Origin: Taxillus chinensis
Taxonomy: Eukaryota; Streptophyta; Magnoliopsida; Santalales; Loranthaceae
Direction: 5' to 3'
Length of the DNA: 64,000 nucleotides
Assembly: GCA_023512835.1 (NCBI GenBank)
Contig: CM042092.1
Coordinates: forward strand, 40,132,258 to 40,196,257
This document shows positions 43,804-55,880 of this stretch, piece after piece. The notes beneath the pieces are model-generated. The model did no database searches and was not told where the DNA came from. It saw only the letters and a list, made by a program, of their open reading frames with translations. Each line of letters starts with the position of its first letter. The stretch's first letter is position 1. The translations under genes were made by a program, and so were the position numbers.

Positions 43804-45267
43804 AGCTCAAGAGCCCACCCAGATAAAATACCCCTCTATCACAAGTGTCTTAATTAAATTGCTAGAAACGCAACAATCAAAGGTTCACCCAGCCTCACCT
43901 AATCCTGCACGAGACTCAACCGATCACTATCATTAAAGGAATATGATACCACCACTAAACAGAAATCTTAACACGCGAGAATCAAAATCGTACCCTTGAC
44001 TAAGGAAAGTTCTGCCATGCTCTCCTCCTAGCCTCACTTGAATTTTGCTTTATCCCTAGCTCGTTGAGCCAGTCTTCTAGCACCATGACTTGTTTTACCA
44101 AAACAGGCTGTCGGGAGATGTCCTACTTTCCAATGTCCCGGTTGTCCACTGCAAGAACAACCCCTTTGGGAAACCGGTCTCTACCTCTTGAGCCCCTTTC
44201 GCGGATCAGGACAACTATGCTTCAATTAATCTTCACCCAAGATCCCCCCGATGATGTGGGGTTGATAGCTCTCGACGTACCTCGCTCTTAATCAGTTATC
44301 GAATCTCATCCCTCAACTCTTGAATTACCAGGCTTAAGATGCCAACCTCATTACTTACATCCTGCAGCTCTCCCACTTGCCCAGCCTGGGGGGGCGGGCT
44401 TCTTTGCTACCTCAATCGTCGTACCGGTCACAATTTTCGGAGACATTGGCTCCACGAAAAGGCAGCGCTCTAGGTTATCACTCCATAATCTCAACAATCG
44501 CGAGACCACTACCGACTAAGCGACTTAAGCTATAACACGCATTATTACCACACAAGTCTATAGGTTCACATTTAACAGATTATACCAATTTTACATTCCA
44601 TTGCATTGCTCATAACCACGCTTATTTCACACAGTACCAAGCAAATCACATGCTCAACCCTTCACAGAACACCAAACAAATCACATAATTTTTTTTTTTT
44701 TTTTTTTTTTGTTAACAGGTCACAAGCCTCAAGTTTCCAAGCACACAGTTTCACTTCCACAATTTCTTTTCCATGTTTCCATGCTCAAATCATCACAAAA
44801 TTTCAGAGTTGCACAATTGAAACTTTATCATGTTCAAACCCTTTATCCATGCAATTACACACACTGCACACATTTCAGTTCTCATTAAACCACATTGCAC
44901 AAGCATCCACTCCACAAGCACACAGTTCAACTAAACAAGGACTTTTCCTTGTAGTCATGCTCAAGGTACTTCAAATAAAATCAGAGTTGCACAGTTCACG
45001 CCTTATCACATTATTCATATTTTTCTTTTATCACAATTATTATTATTATTATTATTTTTTTTTCAGGTATCCACACCTTCACATACAACAACCAATGCAA
45101 CTAGTGCCCTAATGCCAATGCATGCAAATCCTACCACAAGACTGGACTACCCCAAGTACACCTTGGAGGCTCCAAGAGGACCGTGTTGATCGAGCACGTC
45201 CCTCCAGGCTCCTCCAAAGGACCCAAGATAACCAAGTCCGCCCACTACCCTAGGCCAACTAGACCAT
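43804..45267 (-). pseudogene. Element F second copy of leader and gag remnant
   Basis: Near-identical to 50418-51879. The gag-like frame equivalent to 51127-50912 is present around 44510-44290. A zinc-knuckle-like stretch (GQPGHWKVGH) lies near 44180-44130. A T-run (44690-44711) and a TAT run (45038-45060) interrupt the leader. Cut at 43804. Confidence 0.8.
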
Positions 45268-45278
45268 GCTCGATACCA
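45268..45278 (-). promoter_or_regulatory. PBS following LTR F3
   Basis: TGGTATCGAGC, one base short. A PBS after the 3' LTR shows that a further internal region followed. Confidence 0.8.
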
Positions 45279-45281
45279 TAT

Positions 45282-47273
45282 TGTCACGCCCGGATTTCCA
45301 ACCCGAGGAGACCGGAACGTGACCCTCCCTTTATCCGGGCTTGGACAAAGGGGTAGAATACAATATACACTTCACATTTCTTTTCGAAATCAAAAACCAT
45401 ATAATTATTTAATTGAAACCACATGCCTTTATTATGTTTCAAACTTCATTACAATATCTCCCCACCTTGGGGTTACAATGCCTCAACAAATTACATGATG
45501 CAAATAACACAAAACAAAGCCACAAAATGGAACTCTTCCACCTTGGTGTTCCCACCTAACGCCTGTAGGTTCCTGCAAGAAAGCACACCATAGTAGGAGG
45601 GGTGAGCATCCACGGCTCGCAGGGGATCATGTCTCCCCAACCCATCCCATGCTCCTAGCATCTACATGCCATGTGTACAAGTGCGGTGTCGTGTTACAAT
45701 AATTTCAACAGACATAATAACAACCACATCAACAATTACAATCCGCCACCGCCACACAAAGCTAACACATTAACACAAGTGATTTAACCGCCTCTTCAGG
45801 CCAAGTTATTTAACCGCCTCTTCAGGCCAAGTGATTTAACCGCCTCTTCAGGCCAAGTGATTTAACCGCCTCTTCGGGCCAAGTTTCCACACCTCCCCAG
45901 GCTAACACAAAACGGTCCCGGGCTTCCCACGACCACCGGGTGTACAAGCAACCACACAAGACATAAGACCATACAGGCATAACATCGAACACTTAATATG
46001 CTTAGTCACACAGGAATAACGTCGAACACTTAGCATGCATATATTCACAGGCTCACAAACCCAGCCACACGGACATTATTTCAAACACATAATATGCATA
46101 GCCTCTCAGGTATAAAACCAAACACTTGGTGTGCACCCGTTCACAAGTGCACAATCCCAACCATTCGGGGCACAGAGCAAACACCCAAAGATACATACAT
46201 ACCCTAAATCACAAGTTCAAAGCACACAGGCATAATACCAAACACGTAATGGGCATATACACACAACTATATTCACACAAGGCTTTTCATCAAACATATA
46301 GCATATAGACCACGAGAACCACACTAAAATGCCACTGAAGGCCAACATCCATATAGGAGATCACACCTATATGGATTACATATGTATATATAAACAGATA
46401 TACAATCCGAATCTGCCCTAGGACCCTAGGACGAGGAGGGTTTAGGAAGAACAGAACCCCTACCTTAAAGCAGATCTTCCTTGCTCCCGCGCCAAACGCC
46501 GTCCTCCCCACGCAAGATGCTCCTGGCAAAGACCCAAGAACTCCCCTTCCCTTTCTCTCTCTAGCTCTCTCTCTCTCTGGGCGGCCTGGTGCAAGAAAGG
46601 AACACAAGAACCCTAAACTCAAACTCAAGCCCTCCTTATATAGACACCATCCACATCAAAACGACGTAGTTTTGATTAAGTAAACCCAGGATCAAAACGA
46701 CGTAGTTTTGATCACACAAGTTAGCACCTTTCCGCACCCATATAGGCCAAAATACTCGAATTGCAACATGGTCCTTTGGAGAAAGATCATTAAAATGACA
46801 AAACCAAGGGAACCATGCAAAAATACACCTGCACGCCAATTTGCACGCCAATTCCCCAATTGGCGTGCAGCTCCAAATGCACTCAAACTTCACCACAAGT
46901 CTCCTTGCATCTTGTAGAGGCCTGAGGAGCAAAAATATGCTTGCACGTGAAATGGGTGAATTCACGTTCAGCTCCAAATGCTCTGAAATTTCTGTGGTAG
47001 ATAGAGGACCTCATTCTAAGAAACTTTTGTTCTTGCACGCCAATTGTTTGAGGCCATCTACTAGGTCAAAAGTGAGCTCCAAGATCAGCCAAAACAACTT
47101 AAACCGCCGAAAACGCATACGATCTTCCTAGGGCATAAATGTACGCTATCGCTTGACACATGCACCGCTCAAAAGTCCCCTCTTGGGCTCATCTCTTACC
47201 TTAAACTTGTGTACCAACATCCAAGGTGTTTGTGGTTAACTCCTTACACACGGGTTACACACGGGTCATTACA
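45282..47273 (-). mobile_element. Element F 3' LTR (1992 bp)
   Basis: TGTAATGACCCG at 47273 to GGGCGTGACA at 45282. Palindromes 46655 and 46691, TATA (about 46636-46645), CT tract (46553-46579), hairpin 46348-46375, GAGGCGGTTAAA minisatellite (about 45776-45893), one CCCGG unit (about 45916-45950). Flanked by a PPT on one side and a PBS on the other. Confidence 0.93.
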
Positions 47274-47620
47274 TCCTCTCCCCCTTAAGACTTTTCGTCC
47301 TCGAAAAGAAATGACATACGAGGAAAACAAACACAAGTTACCCATTTGCCACACGGCGAGCTACAACACCCAAATGGGTCATACACCGCGCACCGCACAT
47401 AACAGCACATAACAAGGTACCACCATAATCCATAACCACATGCACCACAATAATGCATACAACACATATCCGCATGTCACAAATACACATCACAAATATG
47501 AACACATGTCCAAAAGACAATACAAATACACCAACCAACAGCCACCCCTCCACCCTTAAGATTGTTCGTCCTCGAACAACTCTGGGCGTTGCGCACGCAT
47601 CATGGATTCACGTTTCCATA
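47274..47620 (-). pseudogene. Element F: PPT, 3' UTR and last codons of pol
   Basis: PPT at 47286-47274 on the minus strand, T/G-rich 3' UTR, then the pol end RESMMRAQRPELFEDEQS and stop near 47556, matching the chromodomain tail of element B. Upstream of about 47620 the similarity to pol ceases. Confidence 0.8.
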
Positions 47621-50417
47621 ATGCACATGCTGATGCACATCGTCCACAACCATTCACATACCCGCGAATGAAGATATCACACAATAACACACATGAAGGC
47701 ACGTACCCACAGACCCAATACAACACAAAGATGATAAGGAAACACATATTCTAATCTCACCAACAACCCTTGTTCTCCTCACCCAACACAGGTCACAAGT
47801 ATTCACGCCACAACGGTGTACGACATATACGCCCATCCCTAACACGTACGTTTAACAAATCACATCATAAACACCACTACAAAGAACAAAGCACAAATAA
47901 AACACTACTACACGTTTAACGTTCCACTGCCCACTCGCTAACACCATACAAACTCATCCGCAGGGAGTTTCCTCACAACCTTCCCACCTTTGGACTTTTC
48001 GTCCCCGAAAAGAGAAACCAAGTAGTAAACAACGCGAAAAGATCAAAGCAACACATAATGTAGTCATTACCACAAATGTTGGAGATGCCAACTCGCGGCA
48101 TGATGGGACCAACACTCCACAACGTAAAATACCCAACAATTGGGAGTTGAAGTCAACGCAGCCTCGGCCCATAGGTAGACCACACCCTAACAAAGAAGCA
48201 CAATGAGGTCACAATGAAACACAAACAAATAGGACAGCATTATGCAAACCACAATCACATTCCCACACAGGGAGCTCACCTCGGCAGACCATCATCATCT
48301 GCGAAAACCACCTCACTCAAGCAAGGAACATTGAAACCCCACCAACACCAATGGTGACGCAGAACGGAGTACAAGCCTAGACACGAAAACACGAGAATGG
48401 AGTGTGCCCTTAACCACTCGGTCGCAGTCAACCTGGCGCCCAACGGAGTCCAAGGATGCACTAAAAACGAGATAAATGCGACCACACACACAACCATGGT
48501 AAGACCAAAACCCACTATCGGGCTATCACTAGTCACCGACTTTGAGAATCGACCTCCTTGATCACGGTCAAACAGAGATCCGCCAAGGTCCCACACAGCC
48601 TTCACAACTGAGGCTTACCGTACAGCCCAAGAGATAATGCCTTACCAAGTCAGCAGACGGACCACGCGATAGGAATCCCTTGACGCCAAGTAGCTATGAA
48701 CATCATAGTCCCCCCCCCCACACCGAAAACTCTCCTATCTCGCAACCCGACCACAATGGAATCCTCTGTGTCACCACTCACAGGTCACAAGAAAATCCCT
48801 TGCCTCCAAGACATACTCCACCTCATGGCCCACCAACGCCGCTATATCAACTATTACGTTTCATCTCAACATACCAGCAAAACACTCAAATGGATCAAGA
48901 AATACTCAGGCTCTAACCGCAGCTTAATATGGTCACTGCAATCCCTCCGGGTAGGCACAAGAAACGAGGCATGCAAACTCCTTATCCGGGACATGCACGT
49001 AGCTCCCAAACACACCAACACTTTGATGGCGTGGACCATGTCACTTACCGCATCAAAACGCACACGAAAGACTTTCAAGAAGAACATATGTAGCATGAGG
49101 ACCCCATGGTAGCCGCAGGACACAAATCTCCCGCAAAGGGGTAGCACTAATATCCCTTACAAACAAAACTCACATCTGACTCCATTCAATGAATCACAAC
49201 TCATCAATACTTTCACACTTTAACTGAGCATGCCATCACACGTGACAAGGAATAGCATCAACATTACACATAACACTCCTCTTCATCCCACACCACACTT
49301 AATATGCGCAGGCATCACCTCCTACTCCTCTGCATATAAATGCCACGAGACCCACACATAAGAACCTTGCTATACCCCTTTACACATATGTAACACACAC
49401 AACAAAACAAGGCGACCACAACACACGAAATAAACTACTGCGTCGAACACATGTAAGAGAGGACATACTAGCCCCCACCTCCTCGCCTCTTTTAAGCCTA
49501 TTACCCACACGACATGGATTAACGGAATGGTCCTACCACCAGGAGTACATCCTCAACCCCTCGGAAGGTGTCTCCCAATTTTGAGGAAAAACCCAAACAA
49601 GGCCTGCCCAATCTCACTCGCTTGCTGCTTGCACCGATTGGGTTCACTGGGTACGATCCTATAAACTCACTCGTAACCTAGTTCCAGAACTCATCACATT
49701 TTTATACATACGCAAACCCATTTCACCACATATCCTATGAACATTACCCAAGGTCTTTCACACACCACCAGCATGACACGTGGTCAATGCTTGGCCACCC
49801 AAGAATTTGCAGCCATTTCCATAGGACACCCATAAGAATCTTAAAACCACATACCACTCTCGCCAATTAATTTAAATCTCAATGACTCAAGGAGTGGGTT
49901 ATACTAGTGGCAATTTCTTCCCTCAACCGTGACACTTGGAAAGGTTACCAAAAGAGCATCCTTCTTAGGTAGCACATATACACAAACCTCACCTCTACTC
50001 ACATGAAAACACATTTCTATTACTCAAGGTTGCCACCGCGGGGTCACACACTACCCACAAGCCACTAACTCATGCCTCCAGCTTCCCTAGGCTAGCTAGG
50101 CCAGAGGTAATCTCACCTATGCTAGAGTATTAGGGGTAACACGGTAACATTTATTACTTTCCTCACACACGGGCGCCCAAAATTGACTACCACACGAAGA
50201 TGCAATTAACACTTTAGACCACATTAAAACCACCAACTCTTTCCAATAACTGTTTATAACCATTAGTAATTTATTAGTCTTTTGGTATCATATATATATA
50301 TTATTATTATTATTTTTTTTTTTTATTTTACTCATTTATTCTCTAGTAGGTCCCCAACTACGTCCATCCAAAATGGTAACTCAAACGACCTTCTAAGCCT
50401 CACCTAACATAAAACAG
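47621..50417 (-). other. Element F unrecognised internal region (about 2.8 kb)
   Basis: I recognise no gag, RT or integrase motif on either strand. A CTTTTCGGGGACGAAAAG stretch near 48013-47996 resembles the motif that precedes the PPT, so part of it may be an older 3' untranslated region. Open frames are short: 109 codons on the minus strand (48605-48276) and 138 on the plus strand (48696-49112). An AT-rich (TAT)n/T-run lies at 50290-50330. It may be foreign DNA carried between LTRs, or pol decayed beyond recognition. Confidence 0.6.
48276..48605 (-). CDS. Hypothetical 109-aa frame inside element F, sense strand
   Basis: Same strand as the element. The protein has two hydrophobic stretches, roughly residues 30-52 (GFGLTMVVCVVAFISFLVHPW) and 70-88 (ILVFSCLGLYSVLRHHW), which could span a membrane, separated by a short polar segment. 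No homology recognised. A chance frame is quite possible at this length; an envelope-like or transduced fragment cannot be excluded. Confidence 0.2.
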   Translation of the reverse strand: MKAVWDLGGSLFDRDQGGRFSKSVTSDSPIVGFGLTMVVCVVAFISFLVHPWTPLGARLTATEWLRAHSILVFSCLGLYSVLRHHWCWWGFNVPCLSEVVFADDDGLPR

Positions 50418-51877
50418 GTGGCTCAAGAGCCCACCCAAGGCAAAATACCCCTCTATCACAAGTGTCTTAATTAAATTGCTAGAAACGCAACAATCAAAGG
50501 TTCACCCAGCCTCACCTAATCCTGCACGAGACTCAACCGATCACTATCATTAAAGGAATATGATACCACCACTAAAACAAATCTTAACACGCGAGAATCA
50601 AAATCGTACCCTTGACTAAGGAAAGTTCTGCCATGCTCTCCTCCTAGCCTCACTTGAATTTTGCTTTATCCCTAGCTCGTTGAGCCGTCTTCTAGCACCA
50701 TGACTTGTTTTACCAAAACAGGTGTCGGGAGATGTCCTACTTTCCAATGTCCCGGTTGTCCACTTGCAAGAACAACCCCTTTGGGAAACTGGTCTCTACC
50801 TCTTGAGCCCCTTTCTGCTGATCAGGACAACTATGCTTCAATTAATCTTCACCCAAGATCCCCCCGATGATGTGGGGTTGATAGCTCTCGACGTACCTCG
50901 CTCTTAATCAGTTATCGAATCTCATCCCTCAACTCTTGAATTACCAGGCTTAAGATGCCAACCTCATTACTTACATCCTGCAGCTCTCCCACTTGCCCAG
51001 CCTGGGGGGGGGGGGGCTTCTTTGCTACCTCAATCGTCGTACCGGTCACAATTTTCGGAGACATTGGCTCCACGAAAAGGCAGCGCTCTAGGTTATCACT
51101 CCATAATCTCAACAATCGCGAGACCACTACCGACTAAGCAGCTTAAGCTATAACACGCATTATTACCACACAAGTCTATAGGTTCACATTTAACAGATTA
51201 TACCAATTTTACATTCCATTGCATTGCTCATAACCACGCTTATTTCACACGATACCAAGCAAATCACATGCTCAACCCTTCACGAGAACACCAAACAAAT
51301 CACATAATTTTTTTTTTTTTTTTTTTTAACAGGTCACAAGCCTCAAGTTTCCAAGCACACGGTTTCACTTCCACAATTTCTTTTCCATGTTTCCATGCTC
51401 AAATCATCACAAAATTTCGAGTTGCACAATTGAAACTTTATCATGTTCAAACCCTTTATCCATGCAATTACACACACTGCACACATTTCGGTTCTCATTA
51501 AACCACATTGCACAAGCATCCACTCCACAAGCACACGGTTCAACTAAACAAGGACTTTTCCTTGTAGTCATGCTCAAGGTACTTCAAATAAAATCGAGTT
51601 GCACGGTTCACGCCTTATCACATTATTCATATTTTTCTTTTATCACAATTATTATTATTATTATTATTTTTTTTTCAGGTATCCACACCTTCACATACAA
51701 CAACCAATGCAACTAGTGCCCTAATGCCAATGCATGCAAATCCTACCACAAGACCGGACTACCCCAAGTACACCTTGGAGGCTCCAAGAGGACCGTGTTG
51801 ATCAGGCACGTCCCTCCAGGCTCCTCCAAAGGACCCAAGATAACCAAGTCCGCCCACTACCCTAGGCCAACTAGACC
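50418..51877 (-). pseudogene. Element F leader and gag remnant
   Basis: The minus-strand frame 51127-50912 (71 aa) reads MSPKIVTGTTIEVAKK, a Pro run, then a helical segment (VGELQDVSNEVGILSLVIQELRDEIR), the style of a gag N-terminus. A decayed zinc knuckle (GQPGHWKVGH) is near 50790-50740. No capsid core connects them. It differs from the gag of A, B, D and E, so the element captured or evolved a different gag. The leader contains a T-run (51308-51327) and a TAT run (51650-51675). Confidence 0.65.
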
Positions 51878-51879
51878 AT

Positions 51880-51890
51880 GCTCGATACCA
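51880..51890 (-). promoter_or_regulatory. Element F primer-binding site
   Basis: TGGTATCGAGC next to the 5' LTR end; same one-base loss as in the second copy. Confidence 0.8.
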
Positions 51891-51893
51891 TAT

Positions 51894-53885
51894 TGTCACG
51901 CCCCGGATTTCCAACCCGAGGAGACCGGAACGTGACCCTCCCTTTATCCGGGCTTGGACAAAGGGGTAGAATACAATATACACTTCACATTTCTTTTCGG
52001 AAATCAAAAACCATATAATTATTTAATTGAAACCACATGCCTTTATTATGTTTCAAACTTCATTACAATATCTCCCCACCTGGGGTTACAATGCCTCAAC
52101 AAATTACATGATGCAAATAACACAAAACAAAGCCACAAAATGGAACTCTTCCACCTTGGTGTTCCCACCTAACGCCTGTAGGTTCTGCAAGAAAGCACAC
52201 CATAGTAGGAGGGGTGAGCATCCACGGCTCATTGGGATCATGTCTCCCCAACCCATCCCATGCTCCTAGCATCTACATGCCATGTGTACAAGTGCGGTGT
52301 CGTGTTACAATAATTTCAACAGACATAATAACAACCACATCAACAATTACAATCGCCACCGCCACACAAGCTAACACATTAACACAAGTGATTTAACCGC
52401 CTCTTCAGGCCAAGTTATTTAACCGCCTCTTCAGGCCAAGTGATTTAACCGCCTCTTCAGGCCAAGTGATTTAACCGCCTCTTCAGGCCAAGTTTCCACA
52501 GCCTCCCAGGCTAACACAAAACGGTCCCGGGCTTCCACAACACCGGGTGTACAAGCAACCACACAACGACATAAGACCATACAGGCATAACATCGAACAC
52601 TTAATATGCTTAGTCACACAGGAATAACGTCGAACACTTAGCATGCATATATTCACAGGCTCACAAACCCGGCCACACACAGACATTATTTCAAACACAT
52701 AATATGCATAGCCTCTCAGGTATAAAACCAAACACTTGGTGTGCACCCGTTCACAAGTGCACAATCCCAGCCATTCAAGGCCACGAGCAAACACCCAAAG
52801 ATACATACATACCCTAAATCACAAGTTCAACCACACAGGCATAATACCAAACACGTAATGGGCATATACACACAACTATATTCACACAGCTTTTCATCAA
52901 ACATATAGCATATAGACCACGAAACCACACTAAAATGCCACTGAAGGCCAACATCCATATAGGAGATCACACCTATATGGATTACATATGTATATATAAA
53001 CAGATACGGCCCAGAATCGCCCTAGGACCCTAGGACGAGAGGAGGGTTTAGGAAGAAACAGAACCCCTACCTTAAAGCGGATCTTCCTTGCTCCCGCGCC
53101 AAACGCCGTCCTCCCCACGCAAGATGCTCCCGTGACGAACCAACCAACTCCCCTTCCCCTTTCTCTCTCTAGCTCTCTCTCTCTCTCAAGGCGGCAGTGC
53201 AGCAAAAAGGAACACAAGAACCCTAAACTCAAACTCAAGCCCTCCTTATATAGACACCATCCACATCAAAACGACGTAGTTTTGATTAAGTAAACCCAGG
53301 ATCAAAACGACGTAGTTTTGATCACACAAGTTAGCACCTTTCCGCACCCATATAGGCCAAAATACTCGAATTGCAACATGGTCCTTTGGAGAAAGATCAT
53401 TAAAATGACAAAACCAAGGGAACCATGCAAAAATACACCTGCACGCCAATTTGCACGCCAATTCCCCAATTGGCGTGCAGCTCCAAATGCACTCAAACTT
53501 CACCACAAGTCTCCTTGCATCTTGTAGAGGCCTGAGGAGCAAAAATATGCTTGCACGTGAAATGGGTGAATTCACGTTCAGCTCCAAATGCTCTGAAATT
53601 TCTGTGGTAGATAGAGGACCTCATTCTAAGAAACTTTTGTTCTTGCACGCCAATTGTTTGAGGCCATCTACTAGGTCAAAAGTGAGCTCCAAGATCAGCC
53701 AAAACAACAGTAAAACCGCCTGAAACGCATAGCATCTTCCTAGGGCATAAATGTACGCTATCGCTTGACACATGCACCGCTCAAAAGTCCCCTCTTGGGC
53801 TCATCTCTTACCTTAAACTTGTGTACCAACATCCAAGGTGTTTGTGGTTAACTCCTTACACACGGGTTACACACGGGTCATTACA
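51894..53885 (-). mobile_element. Element F 5' LTR (1992 bp)
   Basis: TGTAATGACCCG at 53885 to GGGGCGTGACA at 51894; the same length as LTR F3 and nearly identical over long stretches (for example 53221-53700 against 46617-47096). Palindromes 53265 and 53301, hairpin 52954-52981, minisatellite about 52384-52491. Confidence 0.93.
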
Positions 53886-54279
53886 ACGTTGCATTAAGCA
53901 AACCACGTACAACAAGTGTCCATAAAGACATAAGTCTTTTGATTTATAATTAAAACAAATATGGCTATCCATTTTGATATAATTTGTGACCTCGTCGTAT
54001 ATTTCTTATTTCAAAGGGTGTATTAGACTTAGCGTAAGAAATACATTACTACCGTGGAGTAGGACGTATTCTCGCGAACCCCATACAACAAGTGTCCTTA
54101 AACACACAAGTCTTTTGATTTTTAATTAAGACAAATATGCGGTTTATCTATTTTGATAGATTTTGTGACTTCGTCGTGTGTACCTTATTTCGAAGAGTGT
54201 ATTAGACTTAATATAGGAAATATATCACAACAGTGGAGTACATCGCATTCAACGAACCATGTACAACAAGTGTCCTTAA
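53886..54279. repeat. 178-bp satellite, middle block
   Basis: About 2.2 monomers between elements F and G. The first is the second half of the monomer type cut at 24061; the next two match the types at about 61510 and 61690 in the right block. Confidence 0.93.
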
Positions 54280-54663
54280 TTTCACGGACCGAGGCTTATC
54301 CTAGCACACTTAGGCTATTTTGGGGTATTTCCCCCTTGTAAAGTGTTGTACTTAGCTTATAGAGTAAGTTGTAGAGATTTTAGATTTCGATCATATATGA
54401 TGTCTCCTGGTGACATAGCCAGAAAAGTGTTAAGATCTATATGTTGGGGAGTAATGTTGTAAAGCTTTCAAGCAATCAATACAATCGTTTGTTGCCTTCG
54501 TTTAAATCGTTCTTCCGCTAAGCGCTTCCCTACACAATTGCTTTACAACGGATCGATGAGTTCGATCCAAATGCGACGAGTTAGGCTGACCTAGCGTTCC
54601 TTCGTACGAGTGAGAACTAGTTGTCGCACGGGTTAAGGCGCTATAAAGGCTGACCCCGTGACA
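54280..54663 (+). mobile_element. Element G 5' LTR (384 bp)
   Basis: Nearly identical to 59398-59783. The 3' copy begins TGTCACGG and both end CCGTGACA, a perfect 8-bp terminal inverted repeat; the 5' copy begins TTTCACGG. A CTTATAGAG stretch near 54356 could serve as TATA. Confidence 0.92.
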
Positions 54664-54665
54664 AG

Positions 54666-54677
54666 TGGTATTAGAGC
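54666..54677 (+). promoter_or_regulatory. Element G primer-binding site
   Basis: TGGTATTAGAGC, one C-to-T change from the initiator tRNA-Met complement, two bases after the LTR. Confidence 0.85.
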
Positions 54678-54731
54678 ACGGTTTGGTGCTAAGTTCGGTG
54701 GAACAAACAAAAACTTCGAGATGATGTAAAA

Positions 54732-55880
54732 ATGACAAACGGAGGATCCATTGACATTAGTGTTAGTGGGCACGAAGGCTGTGAGAAGGAACAAACTGCT
54801 AAGGAATGGAGAAGAGACAAGTCCGTTTCGAGGGAAACATGTCCGCTGCAGAGTCTGCTTGCCAAAGTGGAGTTGGTGTTAACCAACCAGATGGAGGTGA
54901 TCAAGGAGCATTCTGGAAGCATCGAAAGGCTGGACTCAGAGTGTGAGGAAAGCTATGGGAAGATGCAAGGGCTTCTGAACTCCGTCGTGGTTGACATGAA
55001 CTCTCAATTCGAGGACTTGAAGGGTTCTCTCATGTCCCAAATCCTAGCGATGCAGGAGGAGATCAAAGAGATCAAGGCGGATTGGTCTCTATGCAAGATG
55101 GCGGTCACCCATGGTGGCGTTGGCGGCCATTCCGGCTCCAAAATCGACATGCCAAAGCCTAAGACCTATGTTAGGTCTAGGAATGCAAGGGAGTTAGATA
55201 ATTTCCTCTGGACCATGGAGCGTGACTTCGATGCCTTGAACATCACCGACGAGGCAAAGAAGGTGAAGAGCGCTCCGCTATACTTAGTCGATTCGGCTAT
55301 GGTGTGGTGGAGGCGACGATATGCCGACAAGGAGTGCAGCCTATGTATTATCGACAATTGGGCGGATTTCAAGCGGGAGATCAAGGCCCAATTCTATCCC
55401 CGAATGCGGAGGACGAGTCCCGGGCGAAACTTCAGCGCCTTACTCACAAAGGCACGGTGTGGGAGTATGTCCATGAGTTTTCGAGCTCATCTTGGAGATC
55501 CCGGACATGTCCGCAAAGGATTCCTTATTTTCCTTCATGGACGGATTGCAACAATGGGCGAAGTTGGAGCTGCGACGGAGAAATGTGCGGGACAGGCGTC
55601 GGCCATGGCGGTGGCCGAATCACTCATCGAATACAAGAAGCCAGAGAAGACCACTAGTTCTTCATCGACTTCCAAGGCGAACAAGTTCCACAAGGAGAAA
55701 TGTGGGGGGAGACAACCGAAGTGAAGGAAAAGGGAGACCCTTCCAACCATCTAAGGACTTTCGCCCAAAACATTTCGTGAATAGTTCCAAGGACTGGGGA
55801 GAAGCCAAGGATCTCCTGTTTCCTTTGTGAAGGCCCTCACAAGGCATTTGAGTGCCCGAAGCGCTCCAAGCTCTCAGCGA
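54732..55880 (+). pseudogene. gag: Element G gag remnant
   Basis: Frame 54732-55440 is open: an N-terminal coiled-coil-like stretch, then a capsid core with PKPKTYVRSRNARELDNFLW, MVWWRRR and FKREIKAQFYP. A shift near 55430 moves to another frame (about 55492-55720, SMDGLQQWAKLELRRRNV). The zinc knuckle CFLCEGPHKAFECPKR (CX2CX4HX4C type) is near 55826-55865, in a third frame. All parts present; continuity broken. Confidence 0.87.

Larger units (their letters stand above)
43804..53885 (-). mobile_element. Element F: non-autonomous gypsy element plus partial tandem copy
   Basis: On the minus strand: 5' LTR 53885-51894, PBS, leader and gag remnant (to 50418), unrecognised internal DNA (50417-47621), last codons of pol, PPT, 3' LTR 47273-45282, then a second PBS, leader and gag remnant (45278-43804) that duplicates 51890-50418. 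The complete unit 45282-53885 is 8604 bp with two LTRs of 1992 bp. No RT, RNase H or integrase core is present, so it would depend on another element. The 5' flank is satellite; the 3' flank is the cut LTR of D. Confidence 0.85.

Noticed and set aside
47621..50417. A captured host gene in element F
   Set aside because: No intron-like structure, long frame or recognised domain was found. Left as unidentified until searched.
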